Origin: a virus
Length of the DNA: 22,182 nt
IMG/VR virus record: IMGVR_UViG_3300020467_000061
Span: 1 to 22,182 of that record
Strand: one strand, 5' to 3'
The translations under genes and the position numbers were made by a program. The notes beneath the pieces were generated by a model that was not told the origin of the DNA, did not search any database, and worked only from the letters and a program-made list of their open reading frames with translations. This document shows positions 6,209 to 14,415 of the stretch, in pieces (the first letter of the stretch is position 1; every line of letters starts with the position of its first letter).

Positions 6209-7778
6209 ATCAACATTCCTATATCACACAAGCTGTGACCATTGCGGTTCGTCAGACGGTAATTCCGTATACGATGATGGACATACTTATTGTTTTGTAT
6301 GTAACCATTTTAGTAGCGGGGAGCCAAGTGACGATAGTGGCAGACAAACCAAAACAGCTATGCTTAAAGGAACTCCTGTCAGACTAAAGAAACGAGGTCT
6401 ATCAGAAGAGACCTGTCGAAAGTATCGCATCCATAAGGACGGTGATACCCTACGTATGCACTATTTAACTAAAACTGGTCAAGTATGTGCTGCTAAGGTT
6501 AAAACTAAGGACAAAGACTTCTGGATGGAAGGTAATAACACTGACCATCAACTTTTTGGGCAAAATTTATTCCCAGATAAAGGCACTCGACTCACTATAT
6601 ATGAAGGTGAGTTGGATGCAGCCTCTGGATGGGAAGCACAACCCAAATGGCCTCATGTATCCATACCAAATGGAGCTAAGGCTGCAAAGAAATCATTACA
6701 AAGGGTGTTAGATCTACTTCAAGGCTATGAAGAGGTTGTATTATTCTTTGATAATGATGAGGCAGGTAGACAGGCAGCACAAGAATGTGCAGAACTGCTA
6801 CCCCCTGGAAAAGCTAAAATTGCTAGGCTTGAGAAGTACAAAGATGCTTCTGAGGCACTACAAGCAGGAGATAATGAAGCGGTAAGGAGAGCTATCTGGG
6901 ATGCAAAAACATACAGACCAGACGGTATCGTTGACGCTAAATCATTACTCGAAATACTAACCACCCCTACCCCACCCGCTGACCATGAGTACCCATTTCA
7001 CGGATTACAGTCAAAGTTGCACGGCATACGGTACGGAGAACTTGTCACTATTACTTCAGGATCTGGTACAGGAAAATCCAGCTTCTGTAGGGTTCTTGCA
7101 GGTCATCTTCTCAACCGACAAGAAAGGGTCGGTTACTTGGCACTTGAAGAATCTAACCGTAGGACGGCTCTCGGATTGATGTCCGCACAGCTAGGCAGAC
7201 CTTATCATTTAGAGGAATATGAACGAACAGAACTCGAATACGCCTACAACAGTACTATTGCTAATTGGCATCTTTTCCTGTTCGATGGCTTTGGCAGTTA
7301 TGACCCTGACACAATTTACAGTAGGATCGAATACCTTGCCTGTGGATTGGAATGTCGTGTTATCTTTTTGGATCACCTCAGTATTTTATTGAGTGGATTA
7401 GAGGGAGATGAGAGACGTATGATTGACGTTACAATGACCAAGCTACGCTCACTTGTTGAACGTACAGGTATAACATTGTTTCTTGTATCACATCTTAGAC
7501 GTACACAGTCAGATCAAAACCATGAGGAAGGAGCACGTGTAACACTAGGACAATTAAGAGGGTCTGCTGCTATTGCACAGTTATCTGATACAGTTATTGC
7601 CCTTGAACGTGACCAACAAAGCCCTGAAAAACAGAACAGCACCACCGTCCGTGTTCTAAAAAATAGACACAGTGGAGAGGTTGGTGTTGCTAACGAACTG
7701 ATCTATGACCTACGAACATGCACCTTTACAGAACATGAAGTTACGCCCGACTTCGACCCGACCACAGACTTCGGGTGA
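6180..7778 (+). CDS. DNA primase-helicase, gp4-like
   Basis: 532 residues from ATG 6180 (T7 gp4 566). A GTG at 6171 would add three residues; ATG is preferred. Order of domains: Cys4 zinc ribbon for primer-template recognition (C19, C22, C38, C41, in the conserved CDHCGSSDGNS...GHTYCFVC layout); TOPRIM primase with YEGELDA (E142 region) and FFDNDEAG (D191, D193); then a RecA-like hexameric helicase with Walker A GSGTGKS (294-300), Walker B VIFLDH (394-399) and the DNA-contacting RGSAAIAQLSD loop (460-470). It ends with an acidic tail TTDFG, like the T7 acidic tail that contacts polymerase. It both unwinds the fork and makes RNA primers. The exonuclease ORF overlaps its 3' end. Confidence 0.96.
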   Translation: MQSQLTGSDESTFLYHTSCDHCGSSDGNSVYDDGHTYCFVCNHFSSGEPSDDSGRQTKTAMLKGTPVRLKKRGLSEETCRKYRIHKDGDTLRMHYLTKTGQVCAAKVKTKDKDFWMEGNNTDHQLFGQNLFPDKGTRLTIYEGELDAASGWEAQPKWPHVSIPNGAKAAKKSLQRVLDLLQGYEEVVLFFDNDEAGRQAAQECAELLPPGKAKIARLEKYKDASEALQAGDNEAVRRAIWDAKTYRPDGIVDAKSLLEILTTPTPPADHEYPFHGLQSKLHGIRYGELVTITSGSGTGKSSFCRVLAGHLLNRQERVGYLALEESNRRTALGLMSAQLGRPYHLEEYERTELEYAYNSTIANWHLFLFDGFGSYDPDTIYSRIEYLACGLECRVIFLDHLSILLSGLEGDERRMIDVTMTKLRSLVERTGITLFLVSHLRRTQSDQNHEEGARVTLGQLRGSAAIAQLSDTVIALERDQQSPEKQNSTTVRVLKNRHSGEVGVANELIYDLRTCTFTEHEVTPDFDPTTDFG

Positions 7779-8295
7779 TGTTAACTTAGCTTTTGATATT
7801 GAGACAGATGGAATCGACTCCAGTTGTATCCACTGTATCGTTACCCAAGACATAGACACAGGTCTAGTCACTGAGTACAACGATCAAGCTACTCCAAATT
7901 ATAGTGTAGTTAATGGAGTTAATGACCTTGAGGTCGCTACTAACATTATCTCACACAATGGCATCATGTTTGATGTCCCGCAAATCCAAAAGCATTTCAG
8001 CTTTTTTAAGGGTAGAGCTAGACACTGGGACACACTTATCCTCAGTAGATACTTTCACCCAAACCTATTAGAGATAGATCTTAGACGTAAATGGACTATG
8101 ATGCCAGCACGTCTCTACGGTTCTCATAGCTTAGAAGCTTATGGTTACAGGTTAAGATGTTTCAAAGATGGTTTTGGTAAGACTACTGATTGGCAAGAAT
8201 GGTCTCCAGAAATGCAAGACTACTGTAAAAAAGATGTTGCTATACTTGTTAAACTATGGACACATTTTCAAAAATCCATCCAAGCATTGTCCTAG
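7735..8295 (+). CDS. DNA polymerase 3'-5' exonuclease domain as a separate ORF
   Basis: 186 residues from ATG 7735, overlapping the primase-helicase by 44 bases; an in-frame ATG at 7705 is also possible. It equals the first about 190 residues of T7 gp5: DIET (D21, E23), SHNGIMFD (D80), the RYFHPN-LL block, YGSHSLEAYGYRL, and YCKKDV (D167), so all four metal-binding carboxylates of the DnaQ-like proofreading exonuclease are present. Translation stops with TAG at 8293-8295, exactly at the domain boundary, while the polymerase part continues in the -1 frame. It may be a free subunit or be joined to the polymerase by a frameshift. No Shine-Dalgarno is visible. Confidence 0.9.
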   Translation: MKLRPTSTRPQTSGDVNLAFDIETDGIDSSCIHCIVTQDIDTGLVTEYNDQATPNYSVVNGVNDLEVATNIISHNGIMFDVPQIQKHFSFFKGRARHWDTLILSRYFHPNLLEIDLRRKWTMMPARLYGSHSLEAYGYRLRCFKDGFGKTTDWQEWSPEMQDYCKKDVAILVKLWTHFQKSIQALS

Positions 8296-9518
8296 AACAT
8301 GATACAGCACAGCTAATGGCTCAACAGAAGACCACAGGCTGGCCATTCAATGTAGAAAAGGCACAAGAGCTGGAGAACGCACTACTGACAAGGTTAGAAC
8401 AGCTTAGAAAACAAGCTGAAACCGTTTGTCATTATGTACCACACAACTTGTTTACTCCAAAAAGAGATAACAAGAAACAAGGTTACTTTGCTGGAGCAGA
8501 AATGCAAAGGTTAAAGGACTTTAATCCTAGCAGTCGAGAACACATAGCTTGGTGGTTTAAAACCTTTCAAGGTTGGAAGCCTACTAAACTCACACCCACT
8601 GGTAAAGCAGTGATTGATGAGACAGTTCTCAAAGAAATAGGAACAGAAGAGGCATTGGTATTTTTAGAAATTTTGGTCACACAAAAGAAACTAGGAATGG
8701 TATCCCAAGGATCTAATGCTTGGTTGAAGCTAGTCAAGGATGGCAGACTTCACCACTCTTGCTTTATCGGTGCGGTAACTCATCGAATGGCACATTCACA
8801 CCCGAATCTTGCACAAGTAAGTTCGGACAAGGATTGTCGTGAATTATTTATTACCAAACCAGACTGGAAACTTATTGACAGTGATCTAGCTGGTATCGAG
8901 TTGAGATTATTTGCACACTACCTTCATAGATATGACGGTGGACAGTATGCAAAGATATTACTTGAACAAGACATTCATCAAGTCAATGCAGATAAAATTG
9001 GAATCTCTCGCAGACAAGTTAAGACAATTACGTATTGTTTCTTGTATGGAGGGGGCAACCAGAAACTTGGATTATCTTACGACAACATGCTACCCCTCGA
9101 AGCTGCGAAGAAGAAAGGGGCAGAGATTAGGAGAGCTTATATGGATGCTATTCCAGGTCTTGAAAAGCTTGTCGAAGATACTAAAAGAGTTGCTGGTGGA
9201 GGTAGTATACGTGCTATCGACAAACGTCAAATCATTGTGGACAAAGAACACAAAGCATTAAACTGCCTTTTACAGGCATCGGCAGCAGTCATCGCAAAGC
9301 GTTGGTTATTACTAACACACCAAAACATTGGTCAAACTGTACATGAACGTTATGCTTTTGTACATGACGAACAAGTGTTAGGAGCTCCAGTTCCAAATGC
9401 ACAGTTTATTGCTGACGTTTGCAAACTATCTGCATTACAAGCTGGTGAGTATTACAACATACGATTACCCATTGAAGCCGATGCACAAATCGGTGATAAC
9501 TGGGCACAGGTACACTAA
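8256..9518 (+). CDS. Family A DNA polymerase domain, gp5-like
   Basis: 420 residues containing thumb, palm and fingers of T7 gp5. Motif A is IDSDLAGIELR (catalytic D210); motif B is R252-K256-Y260-Y264G in RRQVKTITYCFLYGGG, with Tyr at the Pol I 762 position as in T7; motif C is VHDE (H370, D371, E372); the C-terminus NWAQVH matches T7 NWAICH. The NPSSR and HSHPNLAQV template/primer blocks are present. It is shorter than the T7 equivalent, and the T7 thioredoxin-binding loop appears reduced or missing. The frame has a TAA at 8250-8252, so ATG 8256 is the earliest start; it overlaps the exonuclease ORF by 40 bases. Spliced together, the two parts would give a near-complete gp5. Confidence 0.95.
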   Translation: MDTFSKIHPSIVLEHDTAQLMAQQKTTGWPFNVEKAQELENALLTRLEQLRKQAETVCHYVPHNLFTPKRDNKKQGYFAGAEMQRLKDFNPSSREHIAWWFKTFQGWKPTKLTPTGKAVIDETVLKEIGTEEALVFLEILVTQKKLGMVSQGSNAWLKLVKDGRLHHSCFIGAVTHRMAHSHPNLAQVSSDKDCRELFITKPDWKLIDSDLAGIELRLFAHYLHRYDGGQYAKILLEQDIHQVNADKIGISRRQVKTITYCFLYGGGNQKLGLSYDNMLPLEAAKKKGAEIRRAYMDAIPGLEKLVEDTKRVAGGGSIRAIDKRQIIVDKEHKALNCLLQASAAVIAKRWLLLTHQNIGQTVHERYAFVHDEQVLGAPVPNAQFIADVCKLSALQAGEYYNIRLPIEADAQIGDNWAQVH

Positions 9519-10237
9519 TGCTATTAATTGACTCTGATTTCCTTGCTTACAAAGCTGCTCAAGCTTGTGAGATAGGTATAGACTTTGGAGAAGATGTCAT
9601 TATTGCTCAATCACAATTCAGTGAAGTTCTGAAAGTATTTCATAATGAATTAAATAAAGTGACTAAAGCTATGATGGAAGACAACTTCATACTATACTTT
9701 TCAAGCACTAAAAATTTTAGAAAGAAAATTTACCCCGATTATAAGGGGCATCGAATGAAACGTAAGCCCCTTGGCTACAAACGTTTAGTAAATTACTGTA
9801 GAGAAAACCACAACTTTAAATTAATTGAAGGGTTAGAAGCTGACGATACCATAGGTATTGAAGCAACCCGCTTTGCAGATCCCAGTAACATTATTGTCAG
9901 TCCAGACAAGGACATGAGACAGATACCTAGTACGCTATGGAATCTTACTGATGATGTTACAGAGATAACTAAAGACGATGGTGACAGATGGCATCTAATA
10001 CAGAGCTTAAGTGGAGACCCAACAGATGGGTACTCTGGTTGCCCTGGAATAGGAGTCAAGCGAGCCACAGAATTACTAAACAAAAATGAAAACAAGTGGG
10101 AGGCAGTGTGTAAAGCCTATAGAGATAGAGGGTTATCAGACGATGACGCTTTGCTCAACGCACGTCTAGCCAAGATCTTACGTAATGAAGACTACGACCA
10201 CGACCGTAACCAACCTATTTTATGGACTCCTAATTAA
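9518..10237 (+). CDS. 5'-3' exonuclease, gp6-like (FEN/PIN family)
   Basis: 239 residues (T7 gp6 300). It removes RNA primers and degrades host DNA to recycle nucleotides. Metal-site motifs in order: LLIDSDF (D5, D7), the DYKGHR arch motif (74-79), GLEADD (E107, D109, D110), SPDKDM (D130, D132), and GDPTDGYSGCPGIGVKRA (D167, D170 plus helix-hairpin-helix DNA-binding turn). Starts in a TAATG overlap with polymerase and is followed by TAATTATG into the reductase gene. Confidence 0.93.
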   Translation: MLLIDSDFLAYKAAQACEIGIDFGEDVIIAQSQFSEVLKVFHNELNKVTKAMMEDNFILYFSSTKNFRKKIYPDYKGHRMKRKPLGYKRLVNYCRENHNFKLIEGLEADDTIGIEATRFADPSNIIVSPDKDMRQIPSTLWNLTDDVTEITKDDGDRWHLIQSLSGDPTDGYSGCPGIGVKRATELLNKNENKWEAVCKAYRDRGLSDDDALLNARLAKILRNEDYDHDRNQPILWTPN

Positions 10238-10239
10238 TT

Positions 10240-11646
10240 ATGTTGAATGATTTGTTTCCACACCCTTTGGTAGCTAGAACTGGTAGAATCCAACAGTGGA
10301 TTAAAGAACCAGAAGGACGTTTACCTGTCAGCTGCACAGTATTTGTAGTTGAAGATAGCATAGAGGGTGAGAATGGAATAGAAGCAAGCTGGCGTTTTGT
10401 CAGTCATGCTCTACGATTCGGAGCAGGTGTAGCAGTACACCTCTCTAAGATTAGACCTAATGGTCATACCAATGAAAAAGGATTAGTCGCTAGTGGCCCT
10501 GTATCATTTGGTAAAGTATATTCTGCCCTTAATGAAACGCTAAGGCGTGGGGGAGTATACAAAAATGGAGCTTGCGTTTTGCATCTTGACTTAGATCATG
10601 ACGACATCCTAGAATACATTACAACACCAAGAGAAGAATTAGCTTGGGTTAAGCGTTGTGTAGATTTAACTCCAGAGATGTGGAAGAACACACCTCACAA
10701 AGAAGCATTGTTACACGGCATAAAGTCGGGTGACATTTGGTTAAACAAAATTAAGTATCAATATGGAAAAAGACTCTACGGGAACGTATGCCTTGAGGTT
10801 ATGTTGCCCTCACGTGGAACGTGCTTGTTACAACATGTCGCTCTCAGTGCCTGTACAATCAGCAACATACAAGAGGGTTTCACTACAGGTATGTCCGAGT
10901 TGTGTGATCTCCATAGCAGGACAGGCGTTGGAGAATCTGGAGAGTACCTTGCCCCAGAAAATGACAGACAAGTGGGGCTTGGAGTGCTCGGTCTTGCCAA
11001 CCTCCTCAGACGTTACAAGGTAACTTATGCAGAGTTTGGTGAAGCATTAGATAGAGTTAATTATGGTTTGGAAACATCAGAAAATGACACTTCCTTACCA
11101 GAAAATTCTCTTAAGATTGCATTTGCAATGAAGCGTGGAATACTAGCAGCAGCTGATATAGCTCGTGAGTATGGTATGGAGAGAGCATTTGCTATAGCTC
11201 CAACTGCATCATGTAGTTATAACACCAAAGATCTCGATGGGTATACATCCTGTCCTGAGATTGCTCCACCAATAGCTCGAAGTGTTGACCGTGACAGCGG
11301 TACATTTGGAGTTACATCTTATGATTATGGCGAAGTTGAGATCGCCTCGGAAGTTGGCTGGGACGCATACAAGCGTGTAGCAGACGGCATAATGACAATG
11401 CTCAATAAAACGGGACTTCTTCACGGATACTCATTCAACTCTTGGAGTGATGTAGTAACCTATGACAATGCGTTCATTGAAGAGTGGCTGGACAGCCCCC
11501 AAACATCTTTATATTATTCCCTACAAGTAATGGGTGATACACAAGATAAGTCCAGTGCTTTTGCTGCATTAGATGAAAGTGATGTCGATGATTACTTGAG
11601 TGGGATACTAAACGAACCCATTACATGTATAGGTTGTGCAGAATGA
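10240..11646 (+). CDS. Ribonucleotide reductase large (alpha) subunit, short class I type
   Basis: 468 residues, much shorter than E. coli NrdA (761); no N-terminal ATP-cone is seen. It reduces ribonucleotides to deoxynucleotides for phage DNA synthesis. Active-site residues visible: first redox Cys in VSCTVF (C32), the N-x-C-x-E loop GNVCLEV (N182, C184, E186), partner Cys in ALSACTISN (C205), a PTASCSYNT loop (321-329), the Tyr pair SLYYSLQ (Y425, Y426) that in class I relays the radical from the beta subunit, and a C-terminal TCIGC swap pair (C463, C466). No cobalamin domain is seen. Cyanophage Syn5's equivalent was first called class II and later reassigned to class I for these reasons; the same logic holds here. 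Its stop overlaps the beta gene start as ATGA. Confidence 0.9.
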   Translation: MLNDLFPHPLVARTGRIQQWIKEPEGRLPVSCTVFVVEDSIEGENGIEASWRFVSHALRFGAGVAVHLSKIRPNGHTNEKGLVASGPVSFGKVYSALNETLRRGGVYKNGACVLHLDLDHDDILEYITTPREELAWVKRCVDLTPEMWKNTPHKEALLHGIKSGDIWLNKIKYQYGKRLYGNVCLEVMLPSRGTCLLQHVALSACTISNIQEGFTTGMSELCDLHSRTGVGESGEYLAPENDRQVGLGVLGLANLLRRYKVTYAEFGEALDRVNYGLETSENDTSLPENSLKIAFAMKRGILAAADIAREYGMERAFAIAPTASCSYNTKDLDGYTSCPEIAPPIARSVDRDSGTFGVTSYDYGEVEIASEVGWDAYKRVADGIMTMLNKTGLLHGYSFNSWSDVVTYDNAFIEEWLDSPQTSLYYSLQVMGDTQDKSSAFAALDESDVDDYLSGILNEPITCIGCAE

Positions 11647-12359
11647 ACCCTTATGATAAGTTATTACAACGGAAAAGAAAGTGGACTCCCGTTAAGCCCA
11701 CGAAAGGAAAACTACTTGAAGGTAGTGAAGAAGCCATCTTCCGTGCTCTGGCAATACGGCATATGGAGCTACCTGTTGGTTCCTTTATTACGGAAACCCT
11801 TAGCAAAGAGGTTCCCGAAATTGCTAGAACACTTCTCGTCTCAAACGTAAAGGACGAGGAGAATCATGACCTTGCTCTTGGCTACATCGCTGACGCTCTT
11901 GGCGTTAACGAGAAGGCTGAGAGAGAGGCTAAACTATTACGTGATGCTTGGATAGCTCATCCAGATCACACTGTCCTAAAAGCTTTGGTTGCTGAACGTG
12001 CTATTTTCTTTGTTATTCTACCTTTCAATAGGTTTTGTGGCGATGCTGCTCTTAGGACAGTATCGGCTGATATTTCCAGAGATGAGCAAATTCATGTCGC
12101 CTGCAACTCTTTGGTATGTGCTGATATGGGTTTACGCCCTAGCACTTCTTTGGACAAACTTAGGAAAGCTACAATTAATTGGATTTTTGAACCATTAAAT
12201 GATATATCACCTAACAAATATTTAAGCAGAAAATTTTGGACGAACTCAAGTGATCGTCTAATGTACGAAGGTAAAGCTCCAGAGCTTGCCGACACTAAGC
12301 GAGCTAGGATGCCCGCATTTTTTGAACATGCAAACACCAACTTACCCAAGTACGCTTGA
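11643..12359 (+). CDS. Ribonucleotide reductase small (beta) subunit-like ferritin-fold protein without the radical tyrosine
   Basis: 238 residues from ATG 11643, which overlaps the alpha stop as ATGA; an in-frame ATG at 11625 is less likely. The di-metal ligand pattern of NrdB is intact: E42; E72xxH75 in DEENHD; E118 in VAERAIFF; E148xxH151 in RDEQIH, with spacing close to E. coli NrdB. The residue four after the first His (E. coli Tyr122, the radical site) is Leu79 rather than Tyr. Other sequence supports include the helix GDAALRTVSADISRDEQIH and a C-terminal tail with a Tyr (NLPKYA) that could contact alpha. It would generate the radical used by the alpha subunit. Function as partner is inferred from fold motifs, adjacency and overlap; the oxidant type is unknown. 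Confidence 0.8.
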   Translation: MNPYDKLLQRKRKWTPVKPTKGKLLEGSEEAIFRALAIRHMELPVGSFITETLSKEVPEIARTLLVSNVKDEENHDLALGYIADALGVNEKAEREAKLLRDAWIAHPDHTVLKALVAERAIFFVILPFNRFCGDAALRTVSADISRDEQIHVACNSLVCADMGLRPSTSLDKLRKATINWIFEPLNDISPNKYLSRKFWTNSSDRLMYEGKAPELADTKRARMPAFFEHANTNLPKYA

Positions 12360-12510
12360 TTGGGGACGCATCGAGAAGATCATTGATGAACTCGATCAGC
12401 AGTTTCCAGACAAGTTTCCAGACCACACACTATCAGAGAAAGAAATATCTTTTAGGGCTGGTCAATTATCAATTATACGTATACTAAAAGAAAAATTTAA
12501 AGGAGAATAA
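12328..12510 (+). CDS. Hypothetical protein, 60 aa
   Basis: ATG 12328 lies 32 bases inside the reductase beta gene. An in-frame ATG at 12286 is deeper in that gene and gives a shadow-like extension, so 12328 is preferred. The sequence is helical and charged (DWGRIEKIIDELDQQF, then SFRAGQLSIIRILKEKFKGE) and ends at TAA 12508-12510, part of a TAATTATG junction. Family unknown. The last codons double as the AGGAG ribosome site of the next gene. Confidence 0.6.
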   Translation: MQTPTYPSTLDWGRIEKIIDELDQQFPDKFPDHTLSEKEISFRAGQLSIIRILKEKFKGE

Positions 12511-12512
12511 TT

Positions 12513-12836
12513 ATGTGTATCGGAGGATTATTTGGTGGTAGGAGAGAACCTGACCCACTTCCAGTACAAAATGCACCAACCCCACCGCCACCCCCAGCAC
12601 CTGTGCAGACAGCACCAACACCTTTACCAGAAACTCCAACCCCATCTCCTGTAACAGAGGATGAGACTAAGAAGAAGGCAAAAGTAAAAGCTAAGAAAGT
12701 AAATAAGAAGGCTAAATCTTCGGGTACTACTAAGTTAGCTACTGCTAAACCACCAACAAGTGGTTTAAAAGGTATTGGTACTAAGCAAGGTGTTAACACG
12801 ACTACTACTACTTCTCGTGGAGGCACTTACGGTTAA
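12513..12836 (+). CDS. gp7.3-like small virion or tail-assembly protein
   Basis: 107 residues with a good Shine-Dalgarno AGGAG at 12501-12505. Three zones: N-terminal MCIGGLFGGRREPDPLP, a proline-rich stretch (about 13-46, PTPPPPPAP), then a Lys/Ala-rich stretch (52-70) and a Gly/Thr-rich tail ending SRGGTYG. T7 gp7.3 is a 99-residue Lys/Ala-rich tail-assembly protein with a Ser/Gly-rich C-terminus, encoded directly before the portal gene, and this gene has the same location, size and low-complexity make-up. No close residue-level match is claimed. The stop overlaps the portal start as TAATG. Confidence 0.55.
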   Translation: MCIGGLFGGRREPDPLPVQNAPTPPPPPAPVQTAPTPLPETPTPSPVTEDETKKKAKVKAKKVNKKAKSSGTTKLATAKPPTSGLKGIGTKQGVNTTTTTSRGGTYG

Positions 12837-14413
12837 TGAAAAACGCACGGCAAAGATACCAAGAGTTATCTAGTCACCGTGAACAATTTTTAAATGTTGC
12901 TTATGAGTGTGCGGAATTAACACTTCCCACACTTCTGATGCGTAACGAAGGCGATGCTTTGTATCAAAGTTTTGTCACACCTTGGCAATCAGTTGGAGCC
13001 AAAGGAGTAACTACGTTGAGTTCAAAACTCATGTTAGGTCTTCTACCTCCCAGCACTTCATTTTTTAAATTACAAGTAGACGATTCAAAACTAGGTGAGG
13101 AAGTACCTGCCGAAGCAAAAAGCGAATTAGATCTTAGCTTTGCAAAAGTAGAGCGTATGATTATGGATAGCATAGCAGGTTCTACTGACAGAGTTCAGAT
13201 TTTTGCAGCCTTGAAACATCTTGTTGTTACTGGTAATGCTCTAATATATATGAGTAAGCAAGGTATGAAAGTCTACCCTCTCAATCGCTATGTAGTAGAA
13301 AGAGATGGCAACGGTGAAGTAATTGAGATAGTCACAAAAGAACGAGTCAGTAAAAAATTATTAGGTATTTCAGAACTAGACGATAGCGTTAATGATGATT
13401 CAAAAAGTGACTACAAAGGAAGTAAAGACGTAGATGTATATACATGTGTAAAACTATATGATAATGGTTGGCGTTGGCATCAAGAAGCTAACGACACAAT
13501 ACTACCAGACAGCGTAGGTAAAGCTCCCAGGGACAAGACCCCTTGGCTACCACTACGTTTTGTCACTGTTGATGGAGAAGATTACGGACGTTCTAGAGTA
13601 GAAGAGTTCCTTGGGGACTTGAAATCTTTAGAGGCATTGATGCAAGCTATAGTAGAAGGTAGTGCAGCAGCAGCGAAAGTTGTATTTACTGTGTCACCCT
13701 CAAGTACAACTAAGCCAGCATCATTAGCTAACGCAGGTAATGGAGCTATCATACAAGGTAGACCAGATGATATAGGTGTAGTACAGGTCGGTAAAACTGC
13801 AGACTTTCAAACAGCATATCAAATGATAAACATGCTGGAAAAAAGATTGTCAGAAGCATTTTTAATTTTGACCCCAAGACAGTCAGAACGTACTACAGCA
13901 GAAGAGGTTAGGATGACACAGATGGAGCTTGAGAGGCAATTGGGTGGCTTGTTCAGCTTGTTAACTACAGAGTTCCTAATACCCTACCTCAAGAGAAAGA
14001 TGCACACCCTCACACAGTCTAAAGAAATACCAGAATTACCCAAGTCTTTGGTAAGACCTACTATTGTTGCAGGTATAAATGCACTTGGTAGAGGTCAAGA
14101 CAGAGAGGCTTTGTTACAATTCATAACAACCATATCACAGACTATGGGGCCAGAGGCTTTAGCTCAGTTCCTAAATGCTGATGAAGCTATCAAACGTCTT
14201 GCTGCAGCTCAAGGTATTGACATGCTTAACTTAGTTAAAACTAATGAAGAGCGTCAAGCCGAACAAGAGCAAGCAATGCAAGCACAACAAATGCAGTCAT
14301 TAACAGATCAAGCAGGAAAAATAGCAGGAACTCCATTAATGGATCCCTCTAAAAATCCACAAATACTTGATGCAATAGAACAAGCTGCACCCGCACTACA
14401 ACAACCACAGTAA
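12836..14413 (+). CDS. Portal (head-tail connector) protein, gp8-like
   Basis: 525 residues (T7 gp8 536). Twelve copies form the ring through which DNA is packaged and ejected. Recognised by overall T7 portal layout: N-terminal RYQELSSHREQFLNVAYECAEL; TPWQSVGAKGVTTLSSKLML; a LVVTGNALIYM core; NRYVVERDGNGEV wing; GEDYGRSRVEEFLGDLKSLE; ERTTAEEVRMT near the clip/crown; and a C-terminal Gln/Ala-rich helical barrel. Starts in a TAATG overlap, ends with TAATT before the scaffold gene. Confidence 0.95.
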   Translation: MKNARQRYQELSSHREQFLNVAYECAELTLPTLLMRNEGDALYQSFVTPWQSVGAKGVTTLSSKLMLGLLPPSTSFFKLQVDDSKLGEEVPAEAKSELDLSFAKVERMIMDSIAGSTDRVQIFAALKHLVVTGNALIYMSKQGMKVYPLNRYVVERDGNGEVIEIVTKERVSKKLLGISELDDSVNDDSKSDYKGSKDVDVYTCVKLYDNGWRWHQEANDTILPDSVGKAPRDKTPWLPLRFVTVDGEDYGRSRVEEFLGDLKSLEALMQAIVEGSAAAAKVVFTVSPSSTTKPASLANAGNGAIIQGRPDDIGVVQVGKTADFQTAYQMINMLEKRLSEAFLILTPRQSERTTAEEVRMTQMELERQLGGLFSLLTTEFLIPYLKRKMHTLTQSKEIPELPKSLVRPTIVAGINALGRGQDREALLQFITTISQTMGPEALAQFLNADEAIKRLAAAQGIDMLNLVKTNEERQAEQEQAMQAQQMQSLTDQAGKIAGTPLMDPSKNPQILDAIEQAAPALQQPQ

Positions 14414-14415
14414 TT

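Noticed and set aside
9496-9517. TGGGCACAGGTACA, loosely like the Syn5 phage promoter core GGGCACCCGTAA
   Set aside because: It encodes the conserved polymerase C-terminus NWAQVH and matches only in part; no second copy was found.
7735-9518. Group I intron or intein as the cause of the split polymerase
   Set aside because: The two ORFs overlap by 40 bases and no conserved residues are missing between them, so nothing is inserted.
12497-12826. 109-codon ORF on the minus strand
   Set aside because: It is the mirror of the proline/lysine-rich gp7.3-like gene; the Val/Gly-rich translation is a composition artefact.
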